Under the pieces are notes generated by a model, which saw only the letters and a program-made list of their open reading frames with translations, ran no database searches and was not told where the DNA came from. A stretch of 8,417 nt of DNA from CAYSND01 sp964642235 (GTDB lineage Bacteria > Bacteroidota > Bacteroidia > Bacteroidales > UBA932), in assembly GCA_964642235.1 (NCBI GenBank), contig CAZXOP010000085.1:1-8417 (forward strand), read 5' to 3'. Of the stretch, positions 1 to 8,100 are shown piece after piece. Made by a program: the position numbers and the translations under genes. The stretch's first letter is position 1, and the number at the start of each line of letters is the position of its first letter.

Positions 1-17
1 ATATATAAACAATTTCG

Positions 18-25
18 TATTTTTG
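18..25 (+). promoter_or_regulatory. Candidate -7 box of a Bacteroidetes promoter
   Basis: TATTTTTG matches the Bacteroidetes primary sigma factor -7 consensus TAnnTTTG at every fixed position. It lies 21 bases before the ATG at 47, giving a leader of roughly 15 bases. The matching -33 TTTG would fall at or beyond the left edge of the window, so only half of the promoter can be seen. Confidence 0.45.
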
Positions 26-46
26 TTGACTAATTATTACCGTTAT

Positions 47-1906
47 ATGAAACACCATAAGCGATTTATCCTTTTTTTCTTACTCCTTATTGCCCCATTT
101 TCTGCGTTTTCCCAAAATGGAGAGATGGTGAAAAGGGGAGATTCGCTACATCGGGAATATCGTTTTAACGAAGCTCTTGCTGCTTATCAATCAGCTTTAG
201 ATGCCACAAAAGACTCTCTTGAACGCCTTTCAATCGAAGAAAAAATAATATTATGTGAAAATGGCAATAGCTTCCTTCAATTCTCAGTAACTCCTAATGT
301 TAGAGAAAACAAAATATTCTCCAAAGATGACTTTTATCTCTATTTTTCCTCCCTTAGAGATAGCTCTTGGATGAAAGTCCCTAACTCTTTCGTAAAAGGG
401 AAGGCTCAAAAATATTATAACGCCATCTTCTTCCCCGAAGGGAGTAAAAAGATTTTCTTCTCTGCTCCGGACAATTCAGGTGCATGGAATATTTATGAAA
501 CAGAGCTTATTGCGGAGAACCTTTGGTCTGTTCCTCAACTTCTAAATGAGAAAATTACCTCTCCCGGAGACGAAATCTTCCCTATTTTAAGTCCCTCGGG
601 AAAAGAGCTCTATTTCGCCTCAAACGGACATTTCGGAATGGGAGGGTTTGACCTTTTCGTTAGCCGTTGGGATGATGCTACTGAGGACTGGGGTATGCCG
701 GAGAACCTCGGATTCCCTTACTCCTCTGTAAATGACGATTTGCTCTTCTTAAACACCAAAGATGGTCTATATACAATGATTGCCACCGACAGGTACTCTC
801 CCCAAGATTCTATTGTCATAGTGGTAATGGATTATATCGGAACTCCGGTGAAAAAAGAGATAACCGTAGATGAGGCACAAGTTATAGCAAAGCTCGCTCC
901 TCTCCCCCCTAAAGTCGTAAAGGCTAAGGCAAAACCGGTTCTTATTAGAGAGACTAAAGAGGATGCCGAAGAGACAGCATATTCTACACTTGTAAACAAA
1001 ATGAGGGTAATACAGGTGGAACTAAGAAAGAATCTTGAACAGCAGAAAGAGAATAGGGCATTATATGAGAAGGTCGAGAACGAAGAGGATAAATCATTTT
1101 TAAAAGAGTTGATTACTGAATCCGAGGAGAAAACCATTAAACTTAGAAAGGACCTTCAACAGGTATCCGCTAAAGTTCAGGAGGCAGAGATGGAGTTCCT
1201 TGCAAAGGGAATTATTCCAAAAATAGAAGAAGAGCAGGAGGAGGCAGAAACTGAAGAGGAGATCGACTCTACTCCAAAATATGTTTTCACTAAAAATCAT
1301 CTTGCTGACCTTAGAGAGGTAAAAATAGTACAACCAAAACCACAGTTTGACTACTCCTTTAAAATCCTTCAGGAGGCACAGTTTGCAGAGGACAATACTC
1401 TCCCAAAGACCCTTGTTTATCAGATACAACTCTTTGTTTTAGGTAATAAGGCTACTATCGCCTCATTAAAAGGGGTTAGTCCGGTATATGAAAAGAGACA
1501 AAATTCCGGGAAGTACTCATATACGGCGGGGCTCTTCTACACACACACCGAAGCACTCTCCTGCTTGAATAAAGTTAGAAAAGCCGGTTTCCCTAATGCT
1601 TTTGTAGTGGCTTTCAATAATGGAAAACCTCTCTCTCTTAAGGAGGCAAAAGTTCTTGAAAAGAAAATACCTCAAAATAGCACCTCATATCAATTAATTA
1701 TTCGCAACTACCCTGATGGTCTTCCTAATCCGATTATCTCCGCCATTCGTGAAACATGCGATAAAGATATAGCCCATACAGTACGAGACGGGGCTGTTAT
1801 TTATATAGTCGGTCCTTTCTCTGAGAAAACTAATGTTGATTATCTTTATAAAATTTTGACGGGGCTTGGACTGGAAGGGGTTTCAGTGGAGTCTGTAAAA
1901 TTTTAA
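47..1906 (+). CDS. Secreted PD40 (WD40-like) / coiled-coil / SPOR-domain envelope protein
   Basis: This is a 619-residue exported protein. Residues 1-22 form a signal peptide with two lysines, an arginine, a hydrophobic core and an AFS|Q cleavage site. Residues 27-60 resemble a TPR-like helical pair. Residues about 120-250 contain PD40 beta-propeller blades, the clearest being DEIFPILSPSGKELYFAS followed by GGFDLFVS. A charged coiled coil spans about 305-390, and a Glu-rich stretch follows at 394-407. Residues about 457-525 look like a SPOR domain (YQIQLFV, then YSYTAGLFYTHTEAL and AFVVAF). The last 75 residues look like a second, diverged copy. SPOR domains bind denuded peptidoglycan, so a periplasmic, wall-associated role is inferred; no enzyme motif was seen. 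ATG 47 was chosen because the in-frame TTG at 23 overlaps the -7 box and would place charged residues before the signal peptide. It is probably co-transcribed with the NfeD and FloA genes. Confidence 0.8.
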   Translation: MKHHKRFILFFLLLIAPFSAFSQNGEMVKRGDSLHREYRFNEALAAYQSALDATKDSLERLSIEEKIILCENGNSFLQFSVTPNVRENKIFSKDDFYLYFSSLRDSSWMKVPNSFVKGKAQKYYNAIFFPEGSKKIFFSAPDNSGAWNIYETELIAENLWSVPQLLNEKITSPGDEIFPILSPSGKELYFASNGHFGMGGFDLFVSRWDDATEDWGMPENLGFPYSSVNDDLLFLNTKDGLYTMIATDRYSPQDSIVIVVMDYIGTPVKKEITVDEAQVIAKLAPLPPKVVKAKAKPVLIRETKEDAEETAYSTLVNKMRVIQVELRKNLEQQKENRALYEKVENEEDKSFLKELITESEEKTIKLRKDLQQVSAKVQEAEMEFLAKGIIPKIEEEQEEAETEEEIDSTPKYVFTKNHLADLREVKIVQPKPQFDYSFKILQEAQFAEDNTLPKTLVYQIQLFVLGNKATIASLKGVSPVYEKRQNSGKYSYTAGLFYTHTEALSCLNKVRKAGFPNAFVVAFNNGKPLSLKEAKVLEKKIPQNSTSYQLIIRNYPDGLPNPIISAIRETCDKDIAHTVRDGAVIYIVGPFSEKTNVDYLYKILTGLGLEGVSVESVKF

Positions 1907-1924
1907 TTTGTTAATATTATTTAG

Positions 1925-1932
1925 CATATTTG
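1925..1932 (+). promoter_or_regulatory. Weak internal promoter candidate before the NfeD gene
   Basis: CATATTTG matches TAnnTTTG except at the first base and lies 23 bases before the NfeD ATG. The nearest TTTG upstream (1907-1910) is only 14 bases away, shorter than the usual 17-23. An internal promoter giving separate NfeD-FloA expression is possible but poorly supported. Confidence 0.25.
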
Positions 1933-1955
1933 CAGACAATTTAAACAAACACATA

Positions 1956-2420
1956 ATGGGATTAATTATTACCCTTATCGTTCTCGGCATTATTTTAATA
2001 ATCGTGGAATTAGTTCTTATTCCGGGTATTTTCGTTGTCGGAATTCTTGGGCTTGCCTCATTAGTAGGCTCTTGTTATATCGGTTTTTCAGAGTATGGAA
2101 ACACCGGAGGAGTTATCGTGATAGCTGTTAACATCATTTTGTTAGTGGTTTTTGTCGTATTAGCTCTCCGTTCTAAGACTTGGAAAAAAATAAGCCTCGA
2201 CACCAATATCGACAGTCGTGCCGATACCTCGCCTCAAGAGAAAGGGATAGAGGTTGGGAGCGAAGGGGTTACTATTACCCGTCTTAACCCTATGGGTAAA
2301 GCAAAAATCGGGACTGTTTTCCTCGAAGTCTCTGCCCAAGGGGGGATTATCGACCCCGAAGAGGAGATAGTAGTCACCCTAATAGATGACAATAAAATTT
2401 ACGTGAAATTAAAAAATTAA
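1956..2420 (+). CDS. Short NfeD-family membrane protein (FloA partner)
   Basis: This is a 154-residue protein of the short NfeD class that lacks the ClpP-like protease domain. Residues 1-45 hold hydrophobic segments with the family signature around ELVLIPGIFVVGILGL, and a further membrane span follows at about 51-71. Residues about 97-153 form the small OB-fold-like beta-barrel, with GSEGVTITRLNPMGKAKIGT and IDPEEEIVV. NfeD proteins of this class are membrane partners of flotillin-like SPFH proteins, and here the flotillin gene follows after 18 bases. The frame stays open upstream to a TTG at 1908, but that start would add an unlikely N-terminal tail, so ATG 1956 is preferred. The gene lies 49 bases after the SPOR gene, in the same orientation. 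Family assignment is confident; the cellular role is inferred from the family. Confidence 0.88.
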   Translation: MGLIITLIVLGIILIIVELVLIPGIFVVGILGLASLVGSCYIGFSEYGNTGGVIVIAVNIILLVVFVVLALRSKTWKKISLDTNIDSRADTSPQEKGIEVGSEGVTITRLNPMGKAKIGTVFLEVSAQGGIIDPEEEIVVTLIDDNKIYVKLKN

Positions 2421-2438
2421 CAATATAAAATTAATATT

Positions 2439-3395
2439 ATGACTGAGTCAGCCGTTCTTCTAATTTGGATAGGGGTTTCCATAGTTGGACTTATTATCCT
2501 TTTATGGTTCTTCCCTATAGCCCTTTGGTTTCAAGCACTTATTTCCGGAGTGCGTATTTCATTAATACAGTTGGTCTTAATGCGTTGGAGAAGAGTTCCA
2601 CCTAATACTATCGTTATGGCTATGGTTACCGGAACTAAAGCGGGGCTTAAACTCGATGCCAATGCTCTTGAGGCACATTTTCTGGCAAAAGGGAATGTTA
2701 CGAAAGTGGTAAATGCCCTTATTTCTGCCGATAAAGCAAACATTGCACTCGATTTTAAGATGGCTGCGGCTATTGACCTCGCAGGACGTGATGTATTTGA
2801 GGCAGTTCAGATGTCGGTTAACCCTAAGGTTATCAATACCCCTCCTGTAGCAGCAGTTGCTAAAGATGGTATTCAATTAATAGCCAAAGCACGTGTTACT
2901 GTTCGTGCAAATATTAAGCAGTTAGTCGGAGGTGCCGGAGAAGAGACTGTTCTAGCCCGTGTTGGCGAGGGGATAGTATCGAGCATTGGTTCGTCTATGT
3001 CTTATAAACAAGTTCTTGAGCATCCCGATTCCATCTCAAAAGTGGTTCTTGGGAAAGGACTTGACGCAGGAACTGCTTTTGAAATTCTCTCTATTGATAT
3101 AGCCGATATAGATATTGGAAAGAATATCGGTGCTGCTCTTCAAATAGATCAGGCAAATGCCGACAAGAATATTGCTCAGGCACGCGCAGAAGAGAAGAGA
3201 GTTATGGCAGTAGCTCTTGAACAAGAGATGAAAGCTAAAGCACAAGAGGCACGCGCCAAAGTTATCGAGGCTGAGAAAGAGGTTCCCCTCGCTATGGCAG
3301 ATGCTCTTCGTAGCGGAAATATTGGTGTGATGGATTACTATAAAATCAAAAACATCCAAGCCGACACCGACATGCGTGAAAACATCACCAAGTAG
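2439..3395 (+). CDS. floA: Flotillin-like protein FloA
   Basis: This is a 318-residue SPFH/flotillin-family membrane scaffold, formerly UPF0365. A hydrophobic N-terminal hairpin covers residues about 5-47. It is followed by the highly conserved start of the SPFH domain (RVPPNTIVMAMVTGTKAGL), then NPKVINTPPVAAVAKDGIQL and GEGIVSSIGSS. Residues about 235-285 form an Ala/Glu-rich coiled coil (DKNIAQARAEEKRVMAVALE) used for oligomerisation. The chain ends soon after the conserved MDYYKIKNIQADTDMR, so it is slightly shorter than the roughly 330 residues of Bacillus FloA. FloA forms functional membrane microdomains that influence fluidity and the assembly of membrane complexes. The start ATG follows the NfeD stop by 18 AT-rich bases, and a strong terminator follows the stop codon. 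Confidence 0.95.
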   Translation: MTESAVLLIWIGVSIVGLIILLWFFPIALWFQALISGVRISLIQLVLMRWRRVPPNTIVMAMVTGTKAGLKLDANALEAHFLAKGNVTKVVNALISADKANIALDFKMAAAIDLAGRDVFEAVQMSVNPKVINTPPVAAVAKDGIQLIAKARVTVRANIKQLVGGAGEETVLARVGEGIVSSIGSSMSYKQVLEHPDSISKVVLGKGLDAGTAFEILSIDIADIDIGKNIGAALQIDQANADKNIAQARAEEKRVMAVALEQEMKAKAQEARAKVIEAEKEVPLAMADALRSGNIGVMDYYKIKNIQADTDMRENITK

Positions 3396-3399
3396 TTCA

Positions 3400-3435
3400 A
3401 AAAAAAACCTGTTACAAACGTAGCAGGTTTTTTTT
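3400..3435 (+). terminator. Strong intrinsic terminator after floA
   Basis: A 16-bp hairpin pairs 3400-3415 with 3420-3435 around an AAAC loop. The core is CCTGTTAC against GTAGCAGG with one G-T wobble, extended by eight A-T pairs. The 3' arm ends in eight T residues. The A-tract on the 5' side means the structure could also stop transcription arriving from the other strand. Confidence 0.93.
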
Positions 3436-3470
3436 ATGATTAGATTTAAGCACACTCGTACTTCGCAGCA

Positions 3471-3508
3471 ATTTGCATAACAGAAATATTTGCAATATAT
3501 TTGCATAA
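3471..3508 (+). repeat. Three ATTTGCA direct repeats over the fic promoter
   Basis: ATTTGCA occurs at 3471-3477, 3488-3494 and 3499-3505. The outer copies extend to the ten-base direct repeat ATTTGCATAA (3471-3480 and 3499-3508). The middle copy lies in the promoter spacer. Part of the similarity is forced by the TTTG core of both promoter boxes, but the shared flanking bases are not. A binding site for a regulator, possibly the winged-helix half of the downstream protein, is an inference. Confidence 0.4.
3472..3503 (+). promoter_or_regulatory. Promoter of the fic-family gene
   Basis: TTTG at 3472-3475 and TATATTTG at 3496-3503 are separated by 20 bases. This is a full match to the Bacteroidetes TTTG / TAnnTTTG promoter at a proper spacing. 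Transcription should begin near 3508-3512, leaving a leader of about 75-80 bases before ATG 3588. The promoter follows the floA terminator, so the gene is an independent unit. The heptamer ATTTGCA occurs three times here (3471, 3488 and 3499); the outer two overlap the promoter boxes. Confidence 0.75.
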
Positions 3509-3512
3509 TAGT

Positions 3513-3567
3513 CGTGTAATCCAAAGCGGCAATAGTCTTGCGTTTACACGCGCGTATAATCGTGTTA
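3513..3567 (+). other. Possible RNA hairpins in the fic leader
   Basis: CGTGTAA at 3513-3519 is complementary to TTACACG at 3544-3550. An inner hairpin of GCAA (3529-3532) with TTGC (3538-3541) is nested inside. The segment ACACG (3546-3550) can instead pair with CGTGT at 3561-3565. Two mutually exclusive folds are therefore possible before the start codon. The stems are short, so functional meaning is uncertain. Confidence 0.25.
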
Positions 3568-3587
3568 TACTAAAACAATATGTGATT

Positions 3588-5081
3588 ATGGCAACAACAG
3601 CCGAACTTTTAGCTTCATCTTTAAATGTGCTTAAACAAGTGCAGCAGAATGGAGTTTTTACAATAATAAAAAGCGGGGATTTATCACCAACACATATAAA
3701 AAGGCTTGTTAATAATAACTTTCTAAGACCTATCATAAAAGGGTGGTATGTTATTACCGACCCAACGGCTATGCCGGGAGATAGTACAGCATGGTATGCT
3801 TCGTTTTGGAATTTTATTAATCGATATGCAAAGGAACGCTATGGGAATGAATGGTGTTTGTCAGCTGAACAATCATTGGCAATACATACAGGCTCTACAG
3901 TCGTTCCTAATCAGGTTATTATAAGAGCCCCTAAAGGGAATAACTATGTTGTAGGGTTAATATATCCAACCTCTATTTTCAATTTAGGTGCGGAACTTCC
4001 CTCAAAGATTGATACCAATAACCCACATAAACTTAACCTTTACACGCTCCACGAAGCTCTTATTGTGGCAACACCTACCATGTACAGAAATGATGCATTA
4101 ACTATGCGAACAGCTCTTGCAATGGTTCGTGATGGTTCTGAAATTATTAAAATACTGGTTGATACGGGGCAGACTGTTCGAGCAGGAAGAGTAATTGGTG
4201 CATTCCGCAATATCGGAAGAGGTGATATAGCCGATGAAATTGCAGGAACGATGAAACGTATTGGATATGTAATTCAAGAAGAAAACCCGTTTATAGATGT
4301 GGTGAATGTCGGACTTTCACCATCTCCTTATGCCACACGTCTCCGTTTGATGTGGCGAAATATGAGAGAAGATGTAATTGCCAACTTCACCCTTCCAAAA
4401 AGCAGTTTTTCTCCCAATGAGTTTTTGGAACGAATGGAGGCTCAATATAAATTAGATGCTTATCACTCTCTCTCTATTGAGGGGTATCGGGTAACTGACG
4501 AATTGATAAACAAAGTTCGGAGCGGAGCTTGGGAACCGGAAGGAGACGATGCTGATTCAAAAAACGCACTTGCAGCACGTGGTTACTGGCAAGCATTCCA
4601 AGCTGTAAAAAAGAGCGTTTCTGATATTCTCAGCGAAGGTAATTGTGCAGATATTGCAGAGCGTGATTTATCTGTATGGCATAGCGAGATGTTTAGGCCA
4701 TGCGTTACAGCCGGCATTATCAAACCGTCTGACATTGTAGGCTATCGCTCCCATCAGGTATATATCCGTAACTCTATGCACACTCCCCTTAATCCTGATG
4801 CGCTTCGCGATGCAATGAAAACATTATTTGAGCTACTTAAAGAAGAACCGGAAGCAAGTATAAGAGCTGTAATGGGACACTTTATGTTTACCTATATTCA
4901 CCCTTATATGGACGGTAATGGTCGTTTAGGAAGATTCTTGATGAATACAATGTTAGCATCTGGAGGTTATGACTGGCTGATTATTCCAGTAGAAAAACGA
5001 GATGAATATATGACCGCTCTCGAAAAAGCAAGTGTAGCAGGAGATATAGTGCCATTTGTAAAATTCATATCCAAAGTCTAA
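3588..5081 (+). CDS. Fic-family protein with AbiEi-like winged-helix N-terminal half
   Basis: This is a 497-residue cytoplasmic protein. Residues about 5-60 resemble the winged-helix start of AbiEi-type antitoxins, including SPTHIKRLV and IKGWYVITDP. The AbiEi-like region appears to continue to about 230. The C-terminal half is a Fic domain. Its active loop at 438-449 reads HPYMDGNGRLGR, with catalytic H438, acidic D442 and R449, and Tyr in place of the common Phe. A flap segment lies near 386-400. SLSIEG at 294-299 fits the inhibitory motif (S/T)xxxE(G/N) and precedes the Fic loop, as in class II self-inhibited Fic proteins. Family knowledge predicts AMP transfer to a protein hydroxyl, restrained by E298; the target is unknown. 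ATG 3588 is chosen because an upstream TTG at 3501 lies inside the -7 box. No separate antitoxin gene is adjacent. Hand-counted Glu codons are 22 GAA to 6 GAG, unlike floA (5 to 12), hinting at transfer. Confidence 0.87.
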   Translation: MATTAELLASSLNVLKQVQQNGVFTIIKSGDLSPTHIKRLVNNNFLRPIIKGWYVITDPTAMPGDSTAWYASFWNFINRYAKERYGNEWCLSAEQSLAIHTGSTVVPNQVIIRAPKGNNYVVGLIYPTSIFNLGAELPSKIDTNNPHKLNLYTLHEALIVATPTMYRNDALTMRTALAMVRDGSEIIKILVDTGQTVRAGRVIGAFRNIGRGDIADEIAGTMKRIGYVIQEENPFIDVVNVGLSPSPYATRLRLMWRNMREDVIANFTLPKSSFSPNEFLERMEAQYKLDAYHSLSIEGYRVTDELINKVRSGAWEPEGDDADSKNALAARGYWQAFQAVKKSVSDILSEGNCADIAERDLSVWHSEMFRPCVTAGIIKPSDIVGYRSHQVYIRNSMHTPLNPDALRDAMKTLFELLKEEPEASIRAVMGHFMFTYIHPYMDGNGRLGRFLMNTMLASGGYDWLIIPVEKRDEYMTALEKASVAGDIVPFVKFISKV

Positions 5082-5124
5082 ACACGCAAAATCGTACCTC
5101 ATACAATATGAAAATATCCTAAAT

Positions 5125-5146
5125 TTCAGAATTAACTGAGCTTTTT
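5125..5146 (+). terminator. Weak candidate terminator after the fic-family gene
   Basis: TTCAG at 5125-5129 pairs with CTGAG at 5136-5140 around a six-base AATTAA loop, with one T-G wobble. It is followed by C and five T residues. The stem is short and the run overlaps the stop codon of the convergent gene, so termination may be leaky. No better hairpin was seen in the 63 bases between the two genes. Confidence 0.3.
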
Positions 5147-8100
5147 AAAACTCTACCACCATCGAGGTCATGGGGGGGAGAGTGGTGGAAGAGCCGACCG
5201 AAACAGAAACTCCAGTTAAGACATCCCTTCCTTTTGGTCTATTATCACCGAAAACCTCCTTATAAATATCCCAATTTATGCTGTACGGGGCAGTGGAATT
5301 ATTTATGGCTACCATAACAAGATTATTAGATGTAGTCCCTTTTACCTCCCTGAAATAGATATAAGCATTTGAACCTGCATCAGGGCAAAAGTGTTTTAAT
5401 CTCCCTTCACAAATTGCCTTAGAGGTTTTTCTCCAATTTAGCAGAGTACGAACATGGTTAAACAATTCATTCTGTTCTTTGCTACGCCCTTCGGCGGTAA
5501 AAGCACTCTTGGCATCTGACTGCCACCCCCCTGGGAAGTCCACCCTCTCCTGACAATGCCCTATCGTCCCATCTGCACTCCTAAGCATCACCTCATCCCC
5601 TGTATAGAGCTGTGGAACACCACGAGTGGTAAGAATAAGTGTATAGGCATTTTTCATTCTACTGACATCTCCCCCCAATATATGAGCAGGACGTGGTGTG
5701 TCATGATTTGACATAAAGACTAAAAGGTTATAAGGGTCTGAATAGACATTGTCCATAGAGAGGGAGGTGTAAACCCTCTTTATCCCTTTATCCCAATCAG
5801 GTATAGGGGCATTTTCATTAAATGCAGAAATATGGTCTTGAAGGACGAAATCCATTACCATCGTAAGGTTTGAATTAAAGCCATCCGAGTTCTTGGTTTT
5901 ACCCCCTTCCCAATAGGCAATCTCTGTGGGGCTATGAAACCAACACTCTCCCAAAATAGTCAATCGGGGGTACTCCTTTAAGACATTTCCACTCCACTCT
6001 GCCACCTTGTTTTTATCGCTATAAGGGTAGGTATCAACTCTTATACCATCTAAATCGGCAGACTCAATCCACCAAACAGCCCATTGAGTAAAGTAGCGTA
6101 AAAGATACTCGTTTGAAAGGTTCATATCGGGCATAGAGGTGTCGAACCACCCCTTTACACAGAGGTCTCTGTCATAGAGACTCGAATGAGGGTCAGAGTG
6201 GGTGGACATCATAAAATTACTCTTTGTAAAGGTGTCGAATTTACTAATCCAGTCATTAAAAGGCTCGTTCTGATACCACCAATGCGCCGTTCCGCAGTGA
6301 TTCACAACTATATCCTGTATAAACTTAAGTCCTCGCGCATGTGCCTCTGAAACCATCTTTTTATATAACTCATTGGTTCCGAACCGAGGGTCAACTTTAT
6401 AATAATCTGCACAGGCATAGCCATGATAAGAGTAGTTAGGTTCATTGTCTAACAATATTGGCGTAGGCCAAATCGTGGTTACTCCCAAGTCTGCAAGGTA
6501 ATCGAGGTTATTAATAATCCCCTGCAAATCTCCCCCGTGACGCCCTGCAAGATTCCCCCGATTCCCCGGTTCAGCAGTACATGGGGTGGTGTCATTCGAG
6601 GGGTCTCCATTGGCAAACCTATCGGGCATAAGAAGGTATAAGGCATCGGAGGCTCCAAAACCGACCCTCTCTGCAGAACCTTCTCTTCTCTTCTCTATCA
6701 AATAATTAAAATATAAAACCTGCCCATCGGGTGTTGTCACCGAAAAAACATAGTTCTTTGCTCTTGCCTTATCAGTAATGTCAACATCTACGAAGAGATA
6801 TAATGGATTATCGGCATTATGAACCTTGGTAACTTTTACCCCACTATAATCCCCTGTAACCTCCACCTTAGAATCTTTTATAGGGAACTCCCCTTTAATC
6901 ATTAACTGCAACGGGGTTTTCATACCGACCCACCATGAGAGGGGCTCCACCCTAAATCTCTCTAAAAAATAGAGATCATACCCCCATGCGGGCAATGAAA
7001 CTTCTCTCCCTCGAACAGTAAAGGTAACAGGCTCCGATGAAAAGTTAAATGACGCTACAAAACCATCATCTGCTAATGTCCTCTCAAAGGCAAAGACTTT
7101 CTCAGGGAGAGAAGTCTCCACTACCTTCATTGCTGCTCCCCAGGCAGGAGTGTGCATCGAAGGGTGAGCATCTCTAAGTCGTATCAACTCCTTATAAAAC
7201 GAGGTGAAATCTTCGGGATCGTTCCAAACTATATTGTCCTTCTCAAAAAATTCTAAACGGTGGTTAAAACCGACCTCTTGTCCACTATATATCAATGGAA
7301 TGCCGGGCATTAAAAAGGAGAAGGCTGCAAATTGTCGAACTGCATCCCCCATCCTTTCGAACTCTGTCCCATTCCAGGAGTTTTCATCATGGTTTGAGGT
7401 AAAATTCAGGGCAATGCTCCTCTGTGGGAACCTCTCTGCATGTTTCAATAGAAAATCATTGAACTCCGCAATACTCTTTTTCCCTTGTGCAAGAGCATTC
7501 ATATAATGGTGCATCTCCCACCCGTAGTAGGCATTGAAAGCATTAACTTGAAGAGGGGGATTCTCTGCCTCTGCAAGGAAGAAGAGGTCAGAACGAATTT
7601 TCCTTAACTCCCTGAAGGCACTCTCCCAAAAGTCTGTGGGAACCTGCTCCGCAACATCGCACCTGTACCCATCTATACCACACTCTACCACCCAAAACTT
7701 AAGAGCCTCTGTCATTGCTTTACGCATCTCTTTATTGGAATAGTCGAGTTTTGCCACATCTGTCCAATCGAAGGGGGCAAGTATTGCTCCGGTGCTATCC
7801 TTTACATACCACTCAGGGTGCTCTGTAATCCAACTATGATCTCGCGAGGTGTGATTTGCCACCCAATCGAGGATAACTTTGAATCCAAGGGCGTGAGCCT
7901 TATTTACAGTGGCTTTAAAGTCTTCAAGAGTCCCAAATTCGGGATTTATCTCTGTATAGTTTTGTACAGAATAATAACTCCCCAAGCTCCCTTTTCTCGC
8001 CTCTACTCCGATAGGGTGAACAGGCATAAACCAAAGAATATCGACACCTAAGTCTGAAAGTCTTTCGAGATGAGTGTCAAATGCTGCGAATGTCCCTTCG

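Noticed and set aside
23..46. TTG at 23 as an earlier start for the SPOR protein
   Set aside because: It overlaps the -7 box and adds eight residues ahead of a good signal peptide that begins at ATG 47.
3436..3480. Fourteen-codon frame beginning ATG just after the floA terminator
   Set aside because: It is very short, begins at the end of the terminator T-tract and runs through the -33 box; no sign of a promoter of its own.
3446..3524. Minus-strand short cysteine-rich reading frames between floA and fic
   Set aside because: The cysteines arise from reading the repeated TGCAAAT promoter sequence in reverse; the frames continue antisense into floA or fic with no family likeness.
3501..3587. 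TTG at 3501 as the start of the fic-family protein, adding 29 residues
   Set aside because: It lies inside the TATATTTG promoter box, upstream of the expected transcription start; ATG 3588 begins the recognisable domain.
3455..5096. TCGTAC on both sides of the fic gene as target-site or attachment repeats
   Set aside because: Six bases shared, with poorly matching flanks, is within chance; no integrase or transposase is present.
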